Origin: an uncultured Hyphomicrobiales bacterium
GTDB lineage: Bacteria; Pseudomonadota; Alphaproteobacteria; Rhizobiales; Aestuariivirgaceae
DNA: 8,452 nt
NCBI GenBank assembly: GCA_903930095.1
Contig: CAIYXE010000756.1
Span: forward strand, 1 to 8,452
Direction: 5' to 3'
Part shown: positions 1 to 7,276 of the stretch, one piece after another
Layout of the letters: each line of letters starts with the position of its first letter
Numbering within the stretch: the stretch's first letter is position 1
Translations under genes and position numbers: made by a program
Notes under the pieces: model-generated
Databases searched by the model: none
What the model saw: only the letters and a program-made list of their open reading frames with translations
What the model was told of the DNA's origin: nothing

Positions 1-378
1 AATTCCCGCCTGGGTGATGCGGTGCTGAAGGCCGTGGCCGCAGGGCTGGCGATCGACACCAAGTCCCTGCCCCAGCCCGACGACGGCCGCGACGACATGA
101 GCGAGGCCGCCCAGGCCGCAGCCGAGGTGCTGAAGCTCGCCCTCAAGGTCATCTGCGAGCAGGAGGGCATCGCGCCGAAGCTCGTTGCCTCAAGCTCCGA
201 CATCGATGCCGTGGCCGAGAGCGATACGGCGGACGTCCCGCTGCTCCACGGCTGGCGGCGCGAATTGTTCGGCGACCTGGCGCTCGCCATCAAGCGGGGC
301 GAGGCGGTGATCGGCTTCGACCGCGGCCGCGTCCGCGTGCTGCCCGCCGTGCGCGAGATCAAGGCGGCGGCGGAATAG
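1..378 (+). CDS. rnd: Ribonuclease D, C-terminal part (5' end outside window)
   Basis: The reading frame is open from the first base and ends at TAG 376-378, so about 125 C-terminal residues are present. RNase D is a 3'-5' exoribonuclease that trims tRNA and other small RNA 3' ends in the cytoplasm. The catalytic DEDD exonuclease domain lies upstream of the window. What is visible matches the helical HRDC region: a segment like 'LKLALKVICEQEGIAPKL', then 'VASSSDID', then the very characteristic 'LLHGWRRELFG' followed by 'ALAIKRGE'. In alphaproteobacterial RNase D this motif sits close to the C terminus, as here. A GTG at 22 is an internal codon, not the start, because the frame is open and RNase D-like before it. 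The gene converges on the HupE-like gene, with 10 bases between the two stops and no obvious intrinsic terminator. The family call is fairly sure; the 5' part cannot be judged. Confidence 0.85.
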   Translation, partial: NSRLGDAVLKAVAAGLAIDTKSLPQPDDGRDDMSEAAQAAAEVLKLALKVICEQEGIAPKLVASSSDIDAVAESDTADVPLLHGWRRELFGDLALAIKRGEAVIGFDRGRVRVLPAVREIKAAAE

Positions 379-388
379 GCGGGCCGGC

Positions 389-991
389 TCAGGCGCTGTT
401 GCGATAGAGCAGCGCGCCCAGCAGAACCGAGATGGCGACAGCCCATGAGCCCGCCACCCGCACGGCAACGGCAAGCCACGGCCAGCCGGCCTTCTGCCGG
501 AGCAGTTCGATGCCGCCGCCCGCCAAGATGACCAGCAGGATCGAGCCGGTGATCGCCCCCAGGCCGGAAAAGAACATGTCGGAGGCCGGGCCGGGATCAG
601 GCCAGGAGACATAGCCGCTGAGCAGCCCGGCAATGCCGCCCGCCGCCCAGAGCGCTGCGCCGCCCAGCTTGAGGGCCCCAGCCACCAGAAGACCCGCGAT
701 GACGGCGGCGAGCGTCAGCGGCAAGTCGAGGTCGAGGCCTGCGATGCCGAAGCCCGCGAAGACGGCACCCAGGATGCACCCGATCCACAACCCGGTGAAG
801 GCGGCCTCGCCTTCCGGCAGCCGCTGCTGGATGAGGAGGCTCATCGCAATGAGCATCAGCAGCTGCGGGCCTGACGAGAAGGGATGGAGCATGCCCCAGT
901 AGAACCCCTGCATGCCGGGCAGCGCGCCATGCGCGAGCGCGCTGTCGGGCCACAGCGCGAAGACCAGCAGCAGGAGGACGCGGCGCGTCAG
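389..991 (-). CDS. HupE/UreJ-like membrane protein lacking the metal-binding motifs; probable CTG start
   Basis: This is a small hydrophobic protein of about 200 residues. It begins with a signal-peptide-like stretch (TRR, then a run of L/V, ending ALA before HG near residue 20) followed by about five to six membrane segments. It follows a bona fide HupE gene and shares its plan: mature N terminus 'HG', 'GFYWGMLHP' near 29-37, and an 'ITG' segment followed by a late hydrophobic helix. The HX5DH motif of HupE has become HX5PQ (H36, P42, Q43), and the FHGXAHGXE motif is replaced by a 'LLSGYVSWPD' segment. It is therefore unlikely to bind metal in the same way; it may be a partner subunit or a diverged paralogue. 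The start is uncertain. No ATG, GTG or TTG lies close before the signal peptide. CTG at 991-989 overlaps the upstream TGA as CTGA, matching the 4-base overlaps elsewhere in the cluster. GTG at 1072-1070 would add 27 arginine-rich residues. Neither has a clear ribosome site. Confidence 0.7.
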   Translation of the reverse strand: MTRRVLLLLVFALWPDSALAHGALPGMQGFYWGMLHPFSSGPQLLMLIAMSLLIQQRLPEGEAAFTGLWIGCILGAVFAGFGIAGLDLDLPLTLAAVIAGLLVAGALKLGGAALWAAGGIAGLLSGYVSWPDPGPASDMFFSGLGAITGSILLVILAGGGIELLRQKAGWPWLAVAVRVAGSWAVAISVLLGALLYRNSA

Positions 992-1581
992 AGCCAGCCC
1001 GTCAGGAAGGCGAGACCGCCGGCGGCTACTGCCACGCCGCCGGTCCTGACCGCGAGTTCGCCCTCTTTCCACCGGGTCAGCAGGCCGAACAGGATGCCCA
1101 GAACATGCAGGCAGCCTGTCGCGATGACGAAGCCCAGCGCATAGGCGAAGGGATTGGCGGCCTCCGGCAGTTCCGTGCCATGGGCGTGGCCATGGAAGAT
1201 GGCGAAGATGCCGACGATCACCCCCGCCCACAGCACCGGCAAGCGCGCCGCCGATGCCACCAGCAGGCCCAGTACGACGGCACTCAGGGCGATGCCCGTC
1301 TCGACATGCGGGAGCGGCACGCCGAGCACGCCGAGCGCCCCGCCGAAGGCCATGACGAGCGGAAACACGACCGGCAGGATCCATACCGCCGGACGTCCGA
1401 GGAAAGCGCCCCAGAGACCGACCGCCACCATGGCGATGACATGATCCCAGCCGGTGACCGGATGCAGCACGCCGCTCCAGAAGCCCCCTGCCACGCCGTG
1501 CGCGCCATGGGCCCAGGCAGAACCGGTCAGAAGGACGACGAACATGGCCGCAAAGACGGCCCTGAACATGTGCCTTGCCAT
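988..1581 (-). CDS. hupE: HupE/UreJ family nickel/cobalt permease
   Basis: This 197-residue membrane protein is of the HupE/UreJ family, secondary permeases that bring Ni2+ (sometimes Co2+) across the inner membrane for hydrogenase, urease or cobalamin enzymes. An N-terminal signal peptide (residues 1-24, ending 'SAWA', mature start HGAHG) is typical of the family. Both diagnostic motifs are intact: HX5DH (H40...D46-H47 in 'HPVTGWDH') and FHGXAHGXE (F129 to E137, 'FHGHAHGTE'). A conserved 'ATGCLHVLGI' helix follows at 154-163. About six membrane segments follow the signal peptide. The start at ATG 1581-1579 is supported by GGAGGAGG seven bases upstream. The gene lies 55 bases after ppx and overlaps the next HupE-like gene. 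No hydrogenase or urease genes are visible, and no cobalamin or nickel riboswitch fits in the short gap, so the metal is undecided. The family is sure; the symbol follows the family name. Confidence 0.9.
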   Translation of the reverse strand: MARHMFRAVFAAMFVVLLTGSAWAHGAHGVAGGFWSGVLHPVTGWDHVIAMVAVGLWGAFLGRPAVWILPVVFPLVMAFGGALGVLGVPLPHVETGIALSAVVLGLLVASAARLPVLWAGVIVGIFAIFHGHAHGTELPEAANPFAYALGFVIATGCLHVLGILFGLLTRWKEGELAVRTGGVAVAAGGLAFLTGWL

Positions 1582-1588
1582 ATGCCCC

Positions 1589-1596
1589 CCTCCTCC
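1589..1596 (-). promoter_or_regulatory. Strong Shine-Dalgarno sequence of hupE
   Basis: On the - strand GGAGGAGG lies seven bases before the ATG at 1581-1579. It is the strongest ribosome site among the starts I inspected. It fixes the start of the first HupE gene and suggests that this gene is translated independently of ppx, unlike the genes that rely on stop/start overlap. Confidence 0.8.
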
Positions 1597-1636
1597 GGTG
1601 GAATGGCCTGAAGCTAGCGCATTCGACGCGCCGCAG

Positions 1637-3151
1637 CTAGCCGCTGATCAGCACCTTGCCGGTGCGGCCCATCTCGGCGGCGAGTGAGGAGAGGCGCTTC
1701 TCGACGCGTTCGCCCGACAGGTCTGCGAGCTTGCGCGGCAGCTTGAGGATCAGCGTCTTGTTATCGCCAAGACGGAGCTGGATCTTCGGCAGCATGCCCG
1801 GCATGGCGGCCGACAGGATGTAGGCGAGGCGGAACATGCTGCTCAGCAGATGGGCGCGCTGGTGGTCTTCATCGCCGAGCAGACGGTTCAGCCCGTCACC
1901 ATCCTCACCCTCGCCGTCATAGCGGTAGAAGACGGTGAGCGCGAGGAAGACGCGGCCGGGATGATCGATACCGACGAAGGCTGCTTGCGAGATCATGGAG
2001 AGCGAGCGCTCTGCCCGGTAGTCCGGATGCGCCCGCCAGCCAATGTCGGCCAGCAGGCATGCGGCATAGCGCAGCCGCTTCTGCGCCTCGTTCTCGGCAA
2101 GGCGGCCGGGGCCAAACAGCTGGTCCGTCCAGTCGCAGAGTTCGAGTTCATGCTCGGGCGAGCGCGCATAGCGGCGCGCAAAGTCCCAGCAGGAGGAGAG
2201 CAGCGCATCGCTGGTCCGCTTGCGCACCGGCAGCTTTGAATAAAGCAGCCCCTCGCGCACGCCGTAGACGGAGATTTCGACCGCATCCGGCATCGCATGG
2301 GTGAGGAGCCGCTCCAGCACCAGCGCGCCGAAGGGCATTGTATCCGCGCGGCTCTTCGACACCTCGCGGACCTCCTTGAGTGACACGGAAGAAAGATGGG
2401 CGACGAGGCCCGACAGCGACAGGGCCTGCTGCCGCGTCAGGCGGTAGCAGTGGAGCACATGGAGCGCATAGTGGCTTTGTGCCATGTGCAGCTTCGCAAG
2501 GTTGCGCCATGTGCCGCCCACTGCATAGAAGGTGCGGCCCTGCAGCAGCTTCAGGATCCCCGCCTTGGCGAAGGCTTCGTCGACGATCTCGCGCGCCTTG
2601 TCGATCGATCCTTCCGAGAGGTCCATGAGGCGCAAGGGGCCGAGCGGCAATGTGAGACCCTCGCGCAACTTGCCGTCCTTGATGTCGATGAGTTCGAGCG
2701 AGCCGCCGCCGAGATCGCCCGCGACACCATCGGCCCCTGGAATGCCCGAGATGACGCCGAGGGCGGCATAGCGCGCCTCCTCCTTGCCGGTGAGGACCTT
2801 GATGGCACAGCCCAGCGCCTTTTCCGCCCGCGCAATGAACTGTGCACCGTTCTCAGCCTCGCGCGCGGCGGCGGTTGCAACCGCATAGACGTGCTTGGCC
2901 CCGATCTGGCGCGCCAGCGCCCGGAAGCGCTTCAGGGCTGCGATGGCCCGGATCATGCCCTCATCCGGGAGACTGCCCCTGGTGGCGACGCCCCGGCCCA
3001 GGCCGCACAGGATCTTCTCGTTGAAGATCGGCGATGGCGACCGGCGGAGCCCGTCATAGACCACGAGACGGACGGAATTCGAGCCGATGTCGACGACGGC
3101 GACAGGACGGTATTTCGGGGGTTCGGTTCTGAATCCCTTGTGCCAGCTCAC
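1637..3151 (-). CDS. ppx: Exopolyphosphatase, Ppx/GppA family
   Basis: This 504-residue cytoplasmic enzyme removes terminal phosphates from polyphosphate; some family members hydrolyse pppGpp instead. The N-terminal half is an ASKHA-fold phosphatase: phosphate-1 loop '[15 protein letters not shown]' at 20-34, 'TGKEEAR' at 121-127 carrying the conserved catalytic glutamate region, phosphate-2 loop '[10 protein letters not shown]' at 145-154, and '[10 protein letters not shown]' at 211-220. The C-terminal third (about 315-504) is helical, contains '[15 protein letters not shown]', and corresponds to the HD-like domain of longer Ppx proteins. The total is close to the usual length of about 500. 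The start is GTG 3151-3149, overlapping the TGA of ppk as GTGA, so ppx is almost certainly co-transcribed and translationally coupled with ppk. Ppx versus GppA activity cannot be separated by motif, but the ppk partner favours exopolyphosphatase. Confidence 0.93.
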   Translation of the reverse strand: MSWHKGFRTEPPKYRPVAVVDIGSNSVRLVVYDGLRRSPSPIFNEKILCGLGRGVATRGSLPDEGMIRAIAALKRFRALARQIGAKHVYAVATAAAREAENGAQFIARAEKALGCAIKVLTGKEEARYAALGVISGIPGADGVAGDLGGGSLELIDIKDGKLREGLTLPLGPLRLMDLSEGSIDKAREIVDEAFAKAGILKLLQGRTFYAVGGTWRNLAKLHMAQSHYALHVLHCYRLTRQQALSLSGLVAHLSSVSLKEVREVSKSRADTMPFGALVLERLLTHAMPDAVEISVYGVREGLLYSKLPVRKRTSDALLSSCWDFARRYARSPEHELELCDWTDQLFGPGRLAENEAQKRLRYAACLLADIGWRAHPDYRAERSLSMISQAAFVGIDHPGRVFLALTVFYRYDGEGEDGDGLNRLLGDEDHQRAHLLSSMFRLAYILSAAMPGMLPKIQLRLGDNKTLILKLPRKLADLSGERVEKRLSSLAAEMGRTGKVLISG

Positions 3152-5328
3152 GTCTTCGCCTTGGCCTTTTTCTTCAAACGTTCAATGATTTCCGGCGGCA
3201 CATTACCCGCCTGGGAGCGCCCGCGTCCAGAGAGAGAGGGGTTCTTCATGAAGTAATCATGCGCGTTGAAGGGCTCCTCATCCGGGCCCGGCGCGATGCG
3301 CCGTGACGTTCCGTCAGCGAGCAGTTCCCAGCTCTGCTGATTGTCCATCATGTTCGCCATCATGATCTGGTCGAGGATCTGGTCGTGCACCGTCGGGTTC
3401 TCGATGGGGATCAGCGTCTCCACACGGCGGTGCAGGTTCCGCTGCATCCAGTCGGCAGACGAGATGTAGACCTTGGCGCGGTTGTGCGGCAGCGCTTGAC
3501 CGCCGCCGAAACACACGATGCGCGAATGCTCAAGGAAGCGGCCGACGATGCTCTTGACACGGATGTTCTCGGAGAGGCCCGCGACCCCGGGCCTCAGGCA
3601 GCAGATGCCACGCACCACGAGATCGATCTGCACGCCAGCCTGGCTGGCGCGGTAGAGCGCGTCGATGATGCCGGGATCGACGATCGAGTTCATCTTGGCC
3701 CAGATCTGCGCGGGCCGGCCGGCCTTCGCGTGCTCGATTTCCTCGTCGATGTGATCAAGCAGGCGCTGCTTCAGGTTGATGGGTGACAGCGCGATTTTTT
3801 CGAGATCCTCGGGCTGCGCATAGCCGGTGATGAAGTTGAACAGGCGGGACGCATCGCGCACCAGGGCCGGGTCACAGGTGAAGAAGGACAGGTCGGTGTA
3901 AACCTTCGCCGTGATCGGGTGATAGTTGCCCGTGCCGAAATGAACGTAAGTGCGCATGGCGCCGCCTTCGCGCCGCACCACCATGGAGACCTTGGCATGG
4001 GTCTTGAGCTCGATGAAGCCGAAGACCACCTGCACGCCAGCGCGCTCAAGGTCCCTCGCCCACTGGATATTCGCTTCCTCGTCAAAGCGGGCTTTGAGCT
4101 CAACGAGCGCCATCACCGATTTTCCGGCCTCCGCCGCCTTGGCCAGTGCGGCGACGATGGGCGAGTCCTTGGAGGTGCGGTAAAGCGTCTGCTTGATCGC
4201 CACCACGTCAGGGTCGTTCGCGGCCTGCAGCACGAACTGCACGACGACGTCGAAGGATTCATATGGATGGTGAACGACGATGTCCTTCTGGCGGATCGCC
4301 GCAAAGCAATCCCCGCCGTGGTCGCGGATCCGCTCCGGGAAACGCGCCATGAAGGGCTTGAACTTGAGGTCCGGCCGCTCATCCAGGATCAGGTGGCGCG
4401 TGTCGGAATAGCCGACCAAGCCCGCGCATTCGACGATGGCATCGCTCTGGACGTCCACTTCCCCTGCGATGAAGTCCCTGAGCGAGGGCGGTGTCTGGGC
4501 GTCGACCTCCATGCGGATCACCGATCCGCGGCGGCGCCGCTTCAGTGCGGATTCGAACACCCGCACGAGGTCTTCCGCCTCTTCCTCGATTTCGATGTCG
4601 CTGTCGCGGATCAGGCGCATCACCCCCTTGCCCTTCACGTCGTAGCCGGGGAAGAGCCGCGGTATGAACAGGCTCAGCATGTTCTCGAGCGAGATGAAGC
4701 GCACTGCCGTCTGCCCCTCGACCGGGGGAAGCCGCACGAAACGGTCGAGCTGCTGCGGGATGGGCAACAGCGCGTTCATCCGCCCGCCGTCCCGGCGCCG
4801 CTTGAGTTCGAGGCAGATGATAAAGCCCCGGTTGGGGATGAAGGGAAAGGGATGCGCCGGGTCGATCGCGATCGGGGTCACCACCGGCAGGATCTGCTCC
4901 AGGAAGCGCTGGTCGAGCCATGACACTTCTTGCGGCTGGAGATCGCCGCCGTCGGTGATGACGATGCCGTTTTTCGCGAGCTCATCCGTGAGCTGGATCC
5001 AGCGGCGGTCCTGCTCGGCCATCAGGTCCTGGGCCAGGACGCGCACACGGTCCAGCTGTTCCTGGGCGGAGAGCCCGTCGTCGGAGAGTTCCGGCAGCCT
5101 CTCGCGCACCTGGCCCACGAGGCCGGCGACGCGGACCATGAAGAACTCGTCCAGATTGTTGCCGGAGATCGACAGGAAGCGCAGCCGCTCGAGCAGCGGA
5201 TGCGACATGTTGCGGGCTTCCTCCAGCACGCGCATGTTGAAGCCCAGCCAGGAGATTTCCCGGTTGATGAAACGCTCGGGCGTATCCATCGTGATGGCGG
5301 GCGGCAGGATCGGGAGCTGCTCGTTCAT
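3148..5328 (-). CDS. ppk: Polyphosphate kinase 1
   Basis: This 726-residue enzyme reversibly polymerises the gamma phosphate of ATP into inorganic polyphosphate. All parts of PPK1 are present: the N domain opening '[19 protein letters not shown]' (20-38) and '[14 protein letters not shown]' (57-70), the middle domain, and the two phospholipase-D-like C domains. The key histidines are intact. H444 in 'LKTHAK' matches the E. coli phosphoacceptor H435, H463 in 'VHFGTGNYH' matches H454, and H601 in 'FLEHSRI' matches H592. The spacings of 19 and 157 residues are identical to E. coli as I recall its numbering. '[10 protein letters not shown]' (573-582) and '[15 protein letters not shown]' (623-637) are also family signatures. 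The start ATG 5328-5326 has AAAGG five bases upstream; a second in-frame ATG at codon 14 is possible. The gene follows a 98-base gap with a candidate Pho box and overlaps ppx by four bases. Confidence 0.97.
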   Translation of the reverse strand: MNEQLPILPPAITMDTPERFINREISWLGFNMRVLEEARNMSHPLLERLRFLSISGNNLDEFFMVRVAGLVGQVRERLPELSDDGLSAQEQLDRVRVLAQDLMAEQDRRWIQLTDELAKNGIVITDGGDLQPQEVSWLDQRFLEQILPVVTPIAIDPAHPFPFIPNRGFIICLELKRRRDGGRMNALLPIPQQLDRFVRLPPVEGQTAVRFISLENMLSLFIPRLFPGYDVKGKGVMRLIRDSDIEIEEEAEDLVRVFESALKRRRRGSVIRMEVDAQTPPSLRDFIAGEVDVQSDAIVECAGLVGYSDTRHLILDERPDLKFKPFMARFPERIRDHGGDCFAAIRQKDIVVHHPYESFDVVVQFVLQAANDPDVVAIKQTLYRTSKDSPIVAALAKAAEAGKSVMALVELKARFDEEANIQWARDLERAGVQVVFGFIELKTHAKVSMVVRREGGAMRTYVHFGTGNYHPITAKVYTDLSFFTCDPALVRDASRLFNFITGYAQPEDLEKIALSPINLKQRLLDHIDEEIEHAKAGRPAQIWAKMNSIVDPGIIDALYRASQAGVQIDLVVRGICCLRPGVAGLSENIRVKSIVGRFLEHSRIVCFGGGQALPHNRAKVYISSADWMQRNLHRRVETLIPIENPTVHDQILDQIMMANMMDNQQSWELLADGTSRRIAPGPDEEPFNAHDYFMKNPSLSGRGRSQAGNVPPEIIERLKKKAKAKT

Positions 5329-5349
5329 GGCGGCCTTTCAATTGAGCGG

Positions 5350-5368
5350 GAGGCACGACGCGTGCCTC
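5350..5368 (-). other. Perfect 8-bp hairpin in the ppk leader
   Basis: GAGGCACG at 5350-5357 and CGTGCCTC at 5361-5368 are exact inverted complements separated by ACG. The structure lies in the hdaA-ppk gap, between the candidate Pho box and the ppk ribosome site. On the - strand it is followed by CCCGCTCAATTG, with no run of T, so it does not look like a standard intrinsic terminator. It could reduce read-through from hdaA, stabilise a ppk mRNA 5' end, or be a dyad operator. The sequence match is certain; the role is not known. Confidence 0.5.
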
Positions 5369-5378
5369 GCCCGGCATT

Positions 5379-5396
5379 GTAACAGCGTTATGACGG
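5379..5396 (-). promoter_or_regulatory. Candidate Pho box (PhoB site) upstream of ppk
   Basis: On the - strand this reads CCGTCAT-AACG-CTGTTAC. Compared with the Pho box consensus of two CTGTCAT/C heptamers separated by four AT-rich bases, 14 of 18 positions agree, with six of seven in each heptamer (the second against CTGTCAC). It lies 50 bases before the ppk ATG, in one of the only two real gaps of the cluster, and ppk is a plausible phosphate-regulated gene. A caution is geometry: a good -10-like TACAAT (5381-5376) overlaps the second heptamer, and no AT-rich -10 is seen about 10 bases downstream where PhoB activation would place it. The match may mark a promoter of another kind or be chance. 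Confidence 0.4.
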
Positions 5397-5426
5397 AAGG
5401 CCGGTCCTGCACGCGGCGCAGCAGCC

Positions 5427-6131
5427 TCATCCCTCCTCGGGGAACATGCCGGGTTCGGTCAGCCGCTGCAAGACGCGGGACGCGAGCCCGCGGGTGACGG
5501 CTGCCTGCTCGACCAGCGCGAGCTTGTCGATCTCCGCCACCAGGGCGCGCGCCGCCTCCAGCGAGCGCGGCATGCGCAGCATGAGATAGGACACCACTGG
5601 CTCCTCCACAGCAAGCTGGCGGTCGGCAAAGAGCTTGACCAGCACGCCCCGCAACAGCACGTCGTCCGGCGGATCGAGCCGCGCCACCGCCAGCGCCTTG
5701 AGACGCGAGGCAAGATCGGGAAGTGCCACGGCCCAGTGGGCGGGGTCCAAATTGCTGGCGATCAGCACGTGGCTGCCGGTCTGGCGGGCGAGGTTCAGGA
5801 GATGGAACAGGGCACGCTCGTCGAGGCTGGCGCCTGGCGCATCGTCGATGGCGAGGGCGCCGCCCGCCAGCAGCTGGTCCGGCGGCTCGTCCGCGAGGCA
5901 GGTGGCTGTGATCAGCCGCGCCCCGGCGGCTTGCCGCCAGACCTCCAGAAGATGCGACTTGCCGCTGCCCGCATCGCCCAGAAGCACCACGCCGTAGTGC
6001 GGCCAGTCCGGGTAGCGGTCGACCATCGCGACGGCGGCGGCATTGGAGGGCGTGACGAGGAAGTCGTCGCGGCCCTGGGCTTCGCGGTGGGCGAGGTCGA
6101 GCACCAGCTGGCGGCCGGACCGGCCGGTCAT
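5427..6131 (-). CDS. hdaA: HdaA-type DnaA-homologous replication regulator
   Basis: This 234-residue protein resembles the AAA+ domain of DnaA without its DNA-binding domain IV. Hda/HdaA proteins bind the DNA-loaded sliding clamp and stimulate ATP hydrolysis on DnaA, which prevents re-initiation. A clamp-binding-type motif 'QLVLDL' sits at residues 8-13. The AAA+ elements follow in order: Walker A 'GDAGSGKSH' (52-60), Walker B 'LAIDDA' (93-98), sensor-1-like 'LIASN' (123-127), an arginine-finger region 'LASRL' (R143), and a sensor-2-like 'MPRSLEAA' (R189). The short length and the lack of a DNA-binding helix-turn-helix at the C terminus separate it from DnaA. The start ATG 6131-6129 overlaps the TGA of the AI-2E transporter gene as ATGA, so it is translationally coupled to it. 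A hydrophobic-protein partner is not implied by this position. HdaA is the alphaproteobacterial name; elsewhere the gene is called hda. Confidence 0.88.
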   Translation of the reverse strand: MTGRSGRQLVLDLAHREAQGRDDFLVTPSNAAAVAMVDRYPDWPHYGVVLLGDAGSGKSHLLEVWRQAAGARLITATCLADEPPDQLLAGGALAIDDAPGASLDERALFHLLNLARQTGSHVLIASNLDPAHWAVALPDLASRLKALAVARLDPPDDVLLRGVLVKLFADRQLAVEEPVVSYLMLRMPRSLEAARALVAEIDKLALVEQAAVTRGLASRVLQRLTEPGMFPEEG

Positions 6132-7276
6132 GCCGCGGGCTGCCCCTGGTCCCGCGCACCCCGGCGTTGCTCCTCCTCGATGATGCCGAGGGGCACCGGC
6201 ACCGGCTCAGGCTCGTCACCGGGTCCGAGGTAGAGCCTGCTGGACAGGTACTGGCCAATGCCGAAGCGCACGAGAACGCCCGCCGCGGCAGCCAGCGGCA
6301 CTGCCAGCAGCAGCCCCACGAAGCCAAAGGCATAGCCGAAGGCGAAGAGCGCAAACATGAGCCACACCGGGTGAAGGCCGACGCTCTTGCCGACGAGCTT
6401 GGGCGACAGGAAATTGCCCTCGAGAAACTGGCCGAGGCCGAAGATGGCGGCGACAAGGGCGATCGACCAGAAATCGGGCCAGAACTGGAAGAGCGCCACC
6501 CCGATCGCCAGCACGCCGCCGATCAGCGCCCCGGCATAGGGAATGAAGGTGAGGGCCCCCGCAAGGAGGCCGATGGCGAGGCCGAACTTGAGGCCAGCAA
6601 GCGAGAGAGCCACAGCGTAGAAGACGCCAAGGAGCAGGCAGACCGTGCCCTGCCCCCGGATGAAGCCGGCCATGGCCGCGTTGATCTCACGACCCAGCGC
6701 GCGCACGGTTTCCAGATGCTCCCGCGGCACCCAGCGGTCCACAGCCTCGATCATGTCGTCCCAGTCGACGAGGAGATAGAAGGTGACGATCGGCGTCACC
6801 ACCAGAAGCGACACGAGGTTGACGAGTGCGAGCCCGCCCGAGAGAAGCGTTTTCACCACGCTGAGGATCCACTCAGCCGCCTTGCCGGCAAACTGCGTCA
6901 TCGAGCCCTGGACATCGGCGCCGCTCTTGGCGAGGGCATCCTTCATCCACTTCGGCGCGAATTCGTCAAAGCGAAGGGTCAGCGTCTGGATGATGCCGGG
7001 CAGGTCCCCTGCGAAGCGGCCCAGCTGGTCAACGACGACAGGCGCAAGGATCACCATTGAAATGACGAGAATGAGGATGGCGAGAATGACGATGACAAGC
7101 GCCGCCGAAAGCCGCGACAAGCCCAACCGCTGCAGCGCATCCGCCACGGGATCAAGGAAATAGGCCAGCACCAGCCCCGCGATGAAGGGCAGCAGGATCG
7201 GGCTGAAGGCCCAGAGCGCGAAGACCAGCAAGCCAAGCGAGACGGCCCAGATCACAACCTGTTTCTGCAGTGTCAC
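6128..7276 (-). CDS. AI-2E family transporter (PerM-like membrane protein)
   Basis: With a GTG start at 7276-7274 this is a 382-residue inner-membrane protein with about seven to eight membrane segments: two close to the N terminus (about 8-40), one at 58-80, a large loop of about 80-140, then helices from about 145 onward. Family signatures include 'TPIVTFYLLVDWD' (161-173), 'FIPYAGALIGG' (244-254) and 'GKSVGLHPVWLM' (296-307). The family was named after autoinducer-2 export, but members have diverse or unknown substrates, so the name should not be read as quorum sensing. The chosen GTG overlaps the stop of the preceding gene as GTGA and has GAGG ten bases upstream. An ATG at 7321 would give 15 extra residues and overlap the previous gene by 49 bases, which is less likely. 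The acidic, proline-rich tail (about 351-370) is presumably cytoplasmic. Confidence 0.87.
   Translation of the reverse strand: MTLQKQVVIWAVSLGLLVFALWAFSPILLPFIAGLVLAYFLDPVADALQRLGLSRLSAALVIVILAILILVISMVILAPVVVDQLGRFAGDLPGIIQTLTLRFDEFAPKWMKDALAKSGADVQGSMTQFAGKAAEWILSVVKTLLSGGLALVNLVSLLVVTPIVTFYLLVDWDDMIEAVDRWVPREHLETVRALGREINAAMAGFIRGQGTVCLLLGVFYAVALSLAGLKFGLAIGLLAGALTFIPYAGALIGGVLAIGVALFQFWPDFWSIALVAAIFGLGQFLEGNFLSPKLVGKSVGLHPVWLMFALFAFGYAFGFVGLLLAVPLAAAAGVLVRFGIGQYLSSRLYLGPGDEPEPVPVPLGIIEEEQRRGARDQGQPAA

Noticed and set aside
992..1384. N-terminal extension of the degenerate HupE-like gene up to 1384
   Set aside because: This part is the +1-type shadow frame of the upstream HupE gene: arginine-rich and non-hydrophobic. 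The real protein begins at the signal peptide near 991.
1582..1636. Cobalamin or nickel riboswitch upstream of hupE
   Set aside because: The gap is only 55 bases and lacks the conserved boxes such elements need.
1612..1641. Possible hairpin from two AGCTAGC copies between ppx and hupE
   Set aside because: GCTAGC is itself palindromic, and the best fold has only a short stem with a bulge or a 17-base loop, with no T-run. It is too weak to call a terminator.
2396..3256. + strand open frame opposite ppx and the ppk end
   Set aside because: It is antisense to the Ppx catalytic domain and shows no domain signature.
3919..4923. Long + strand open frame (334 codons) inside ppk
   Set aside because: It is antisense to the middle of a clearly real PPK1. 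The translation is low-complexity and rich in H, D, R and A, typical of a GC-rich shadow frame, with no recognisable motif.
6167..7060. + strand open frame opposite the AI-2E transporter gene
   Set aside because: Its charged, motif-free translation mirrors the hydrophobic codons of the transporter on the other strand.
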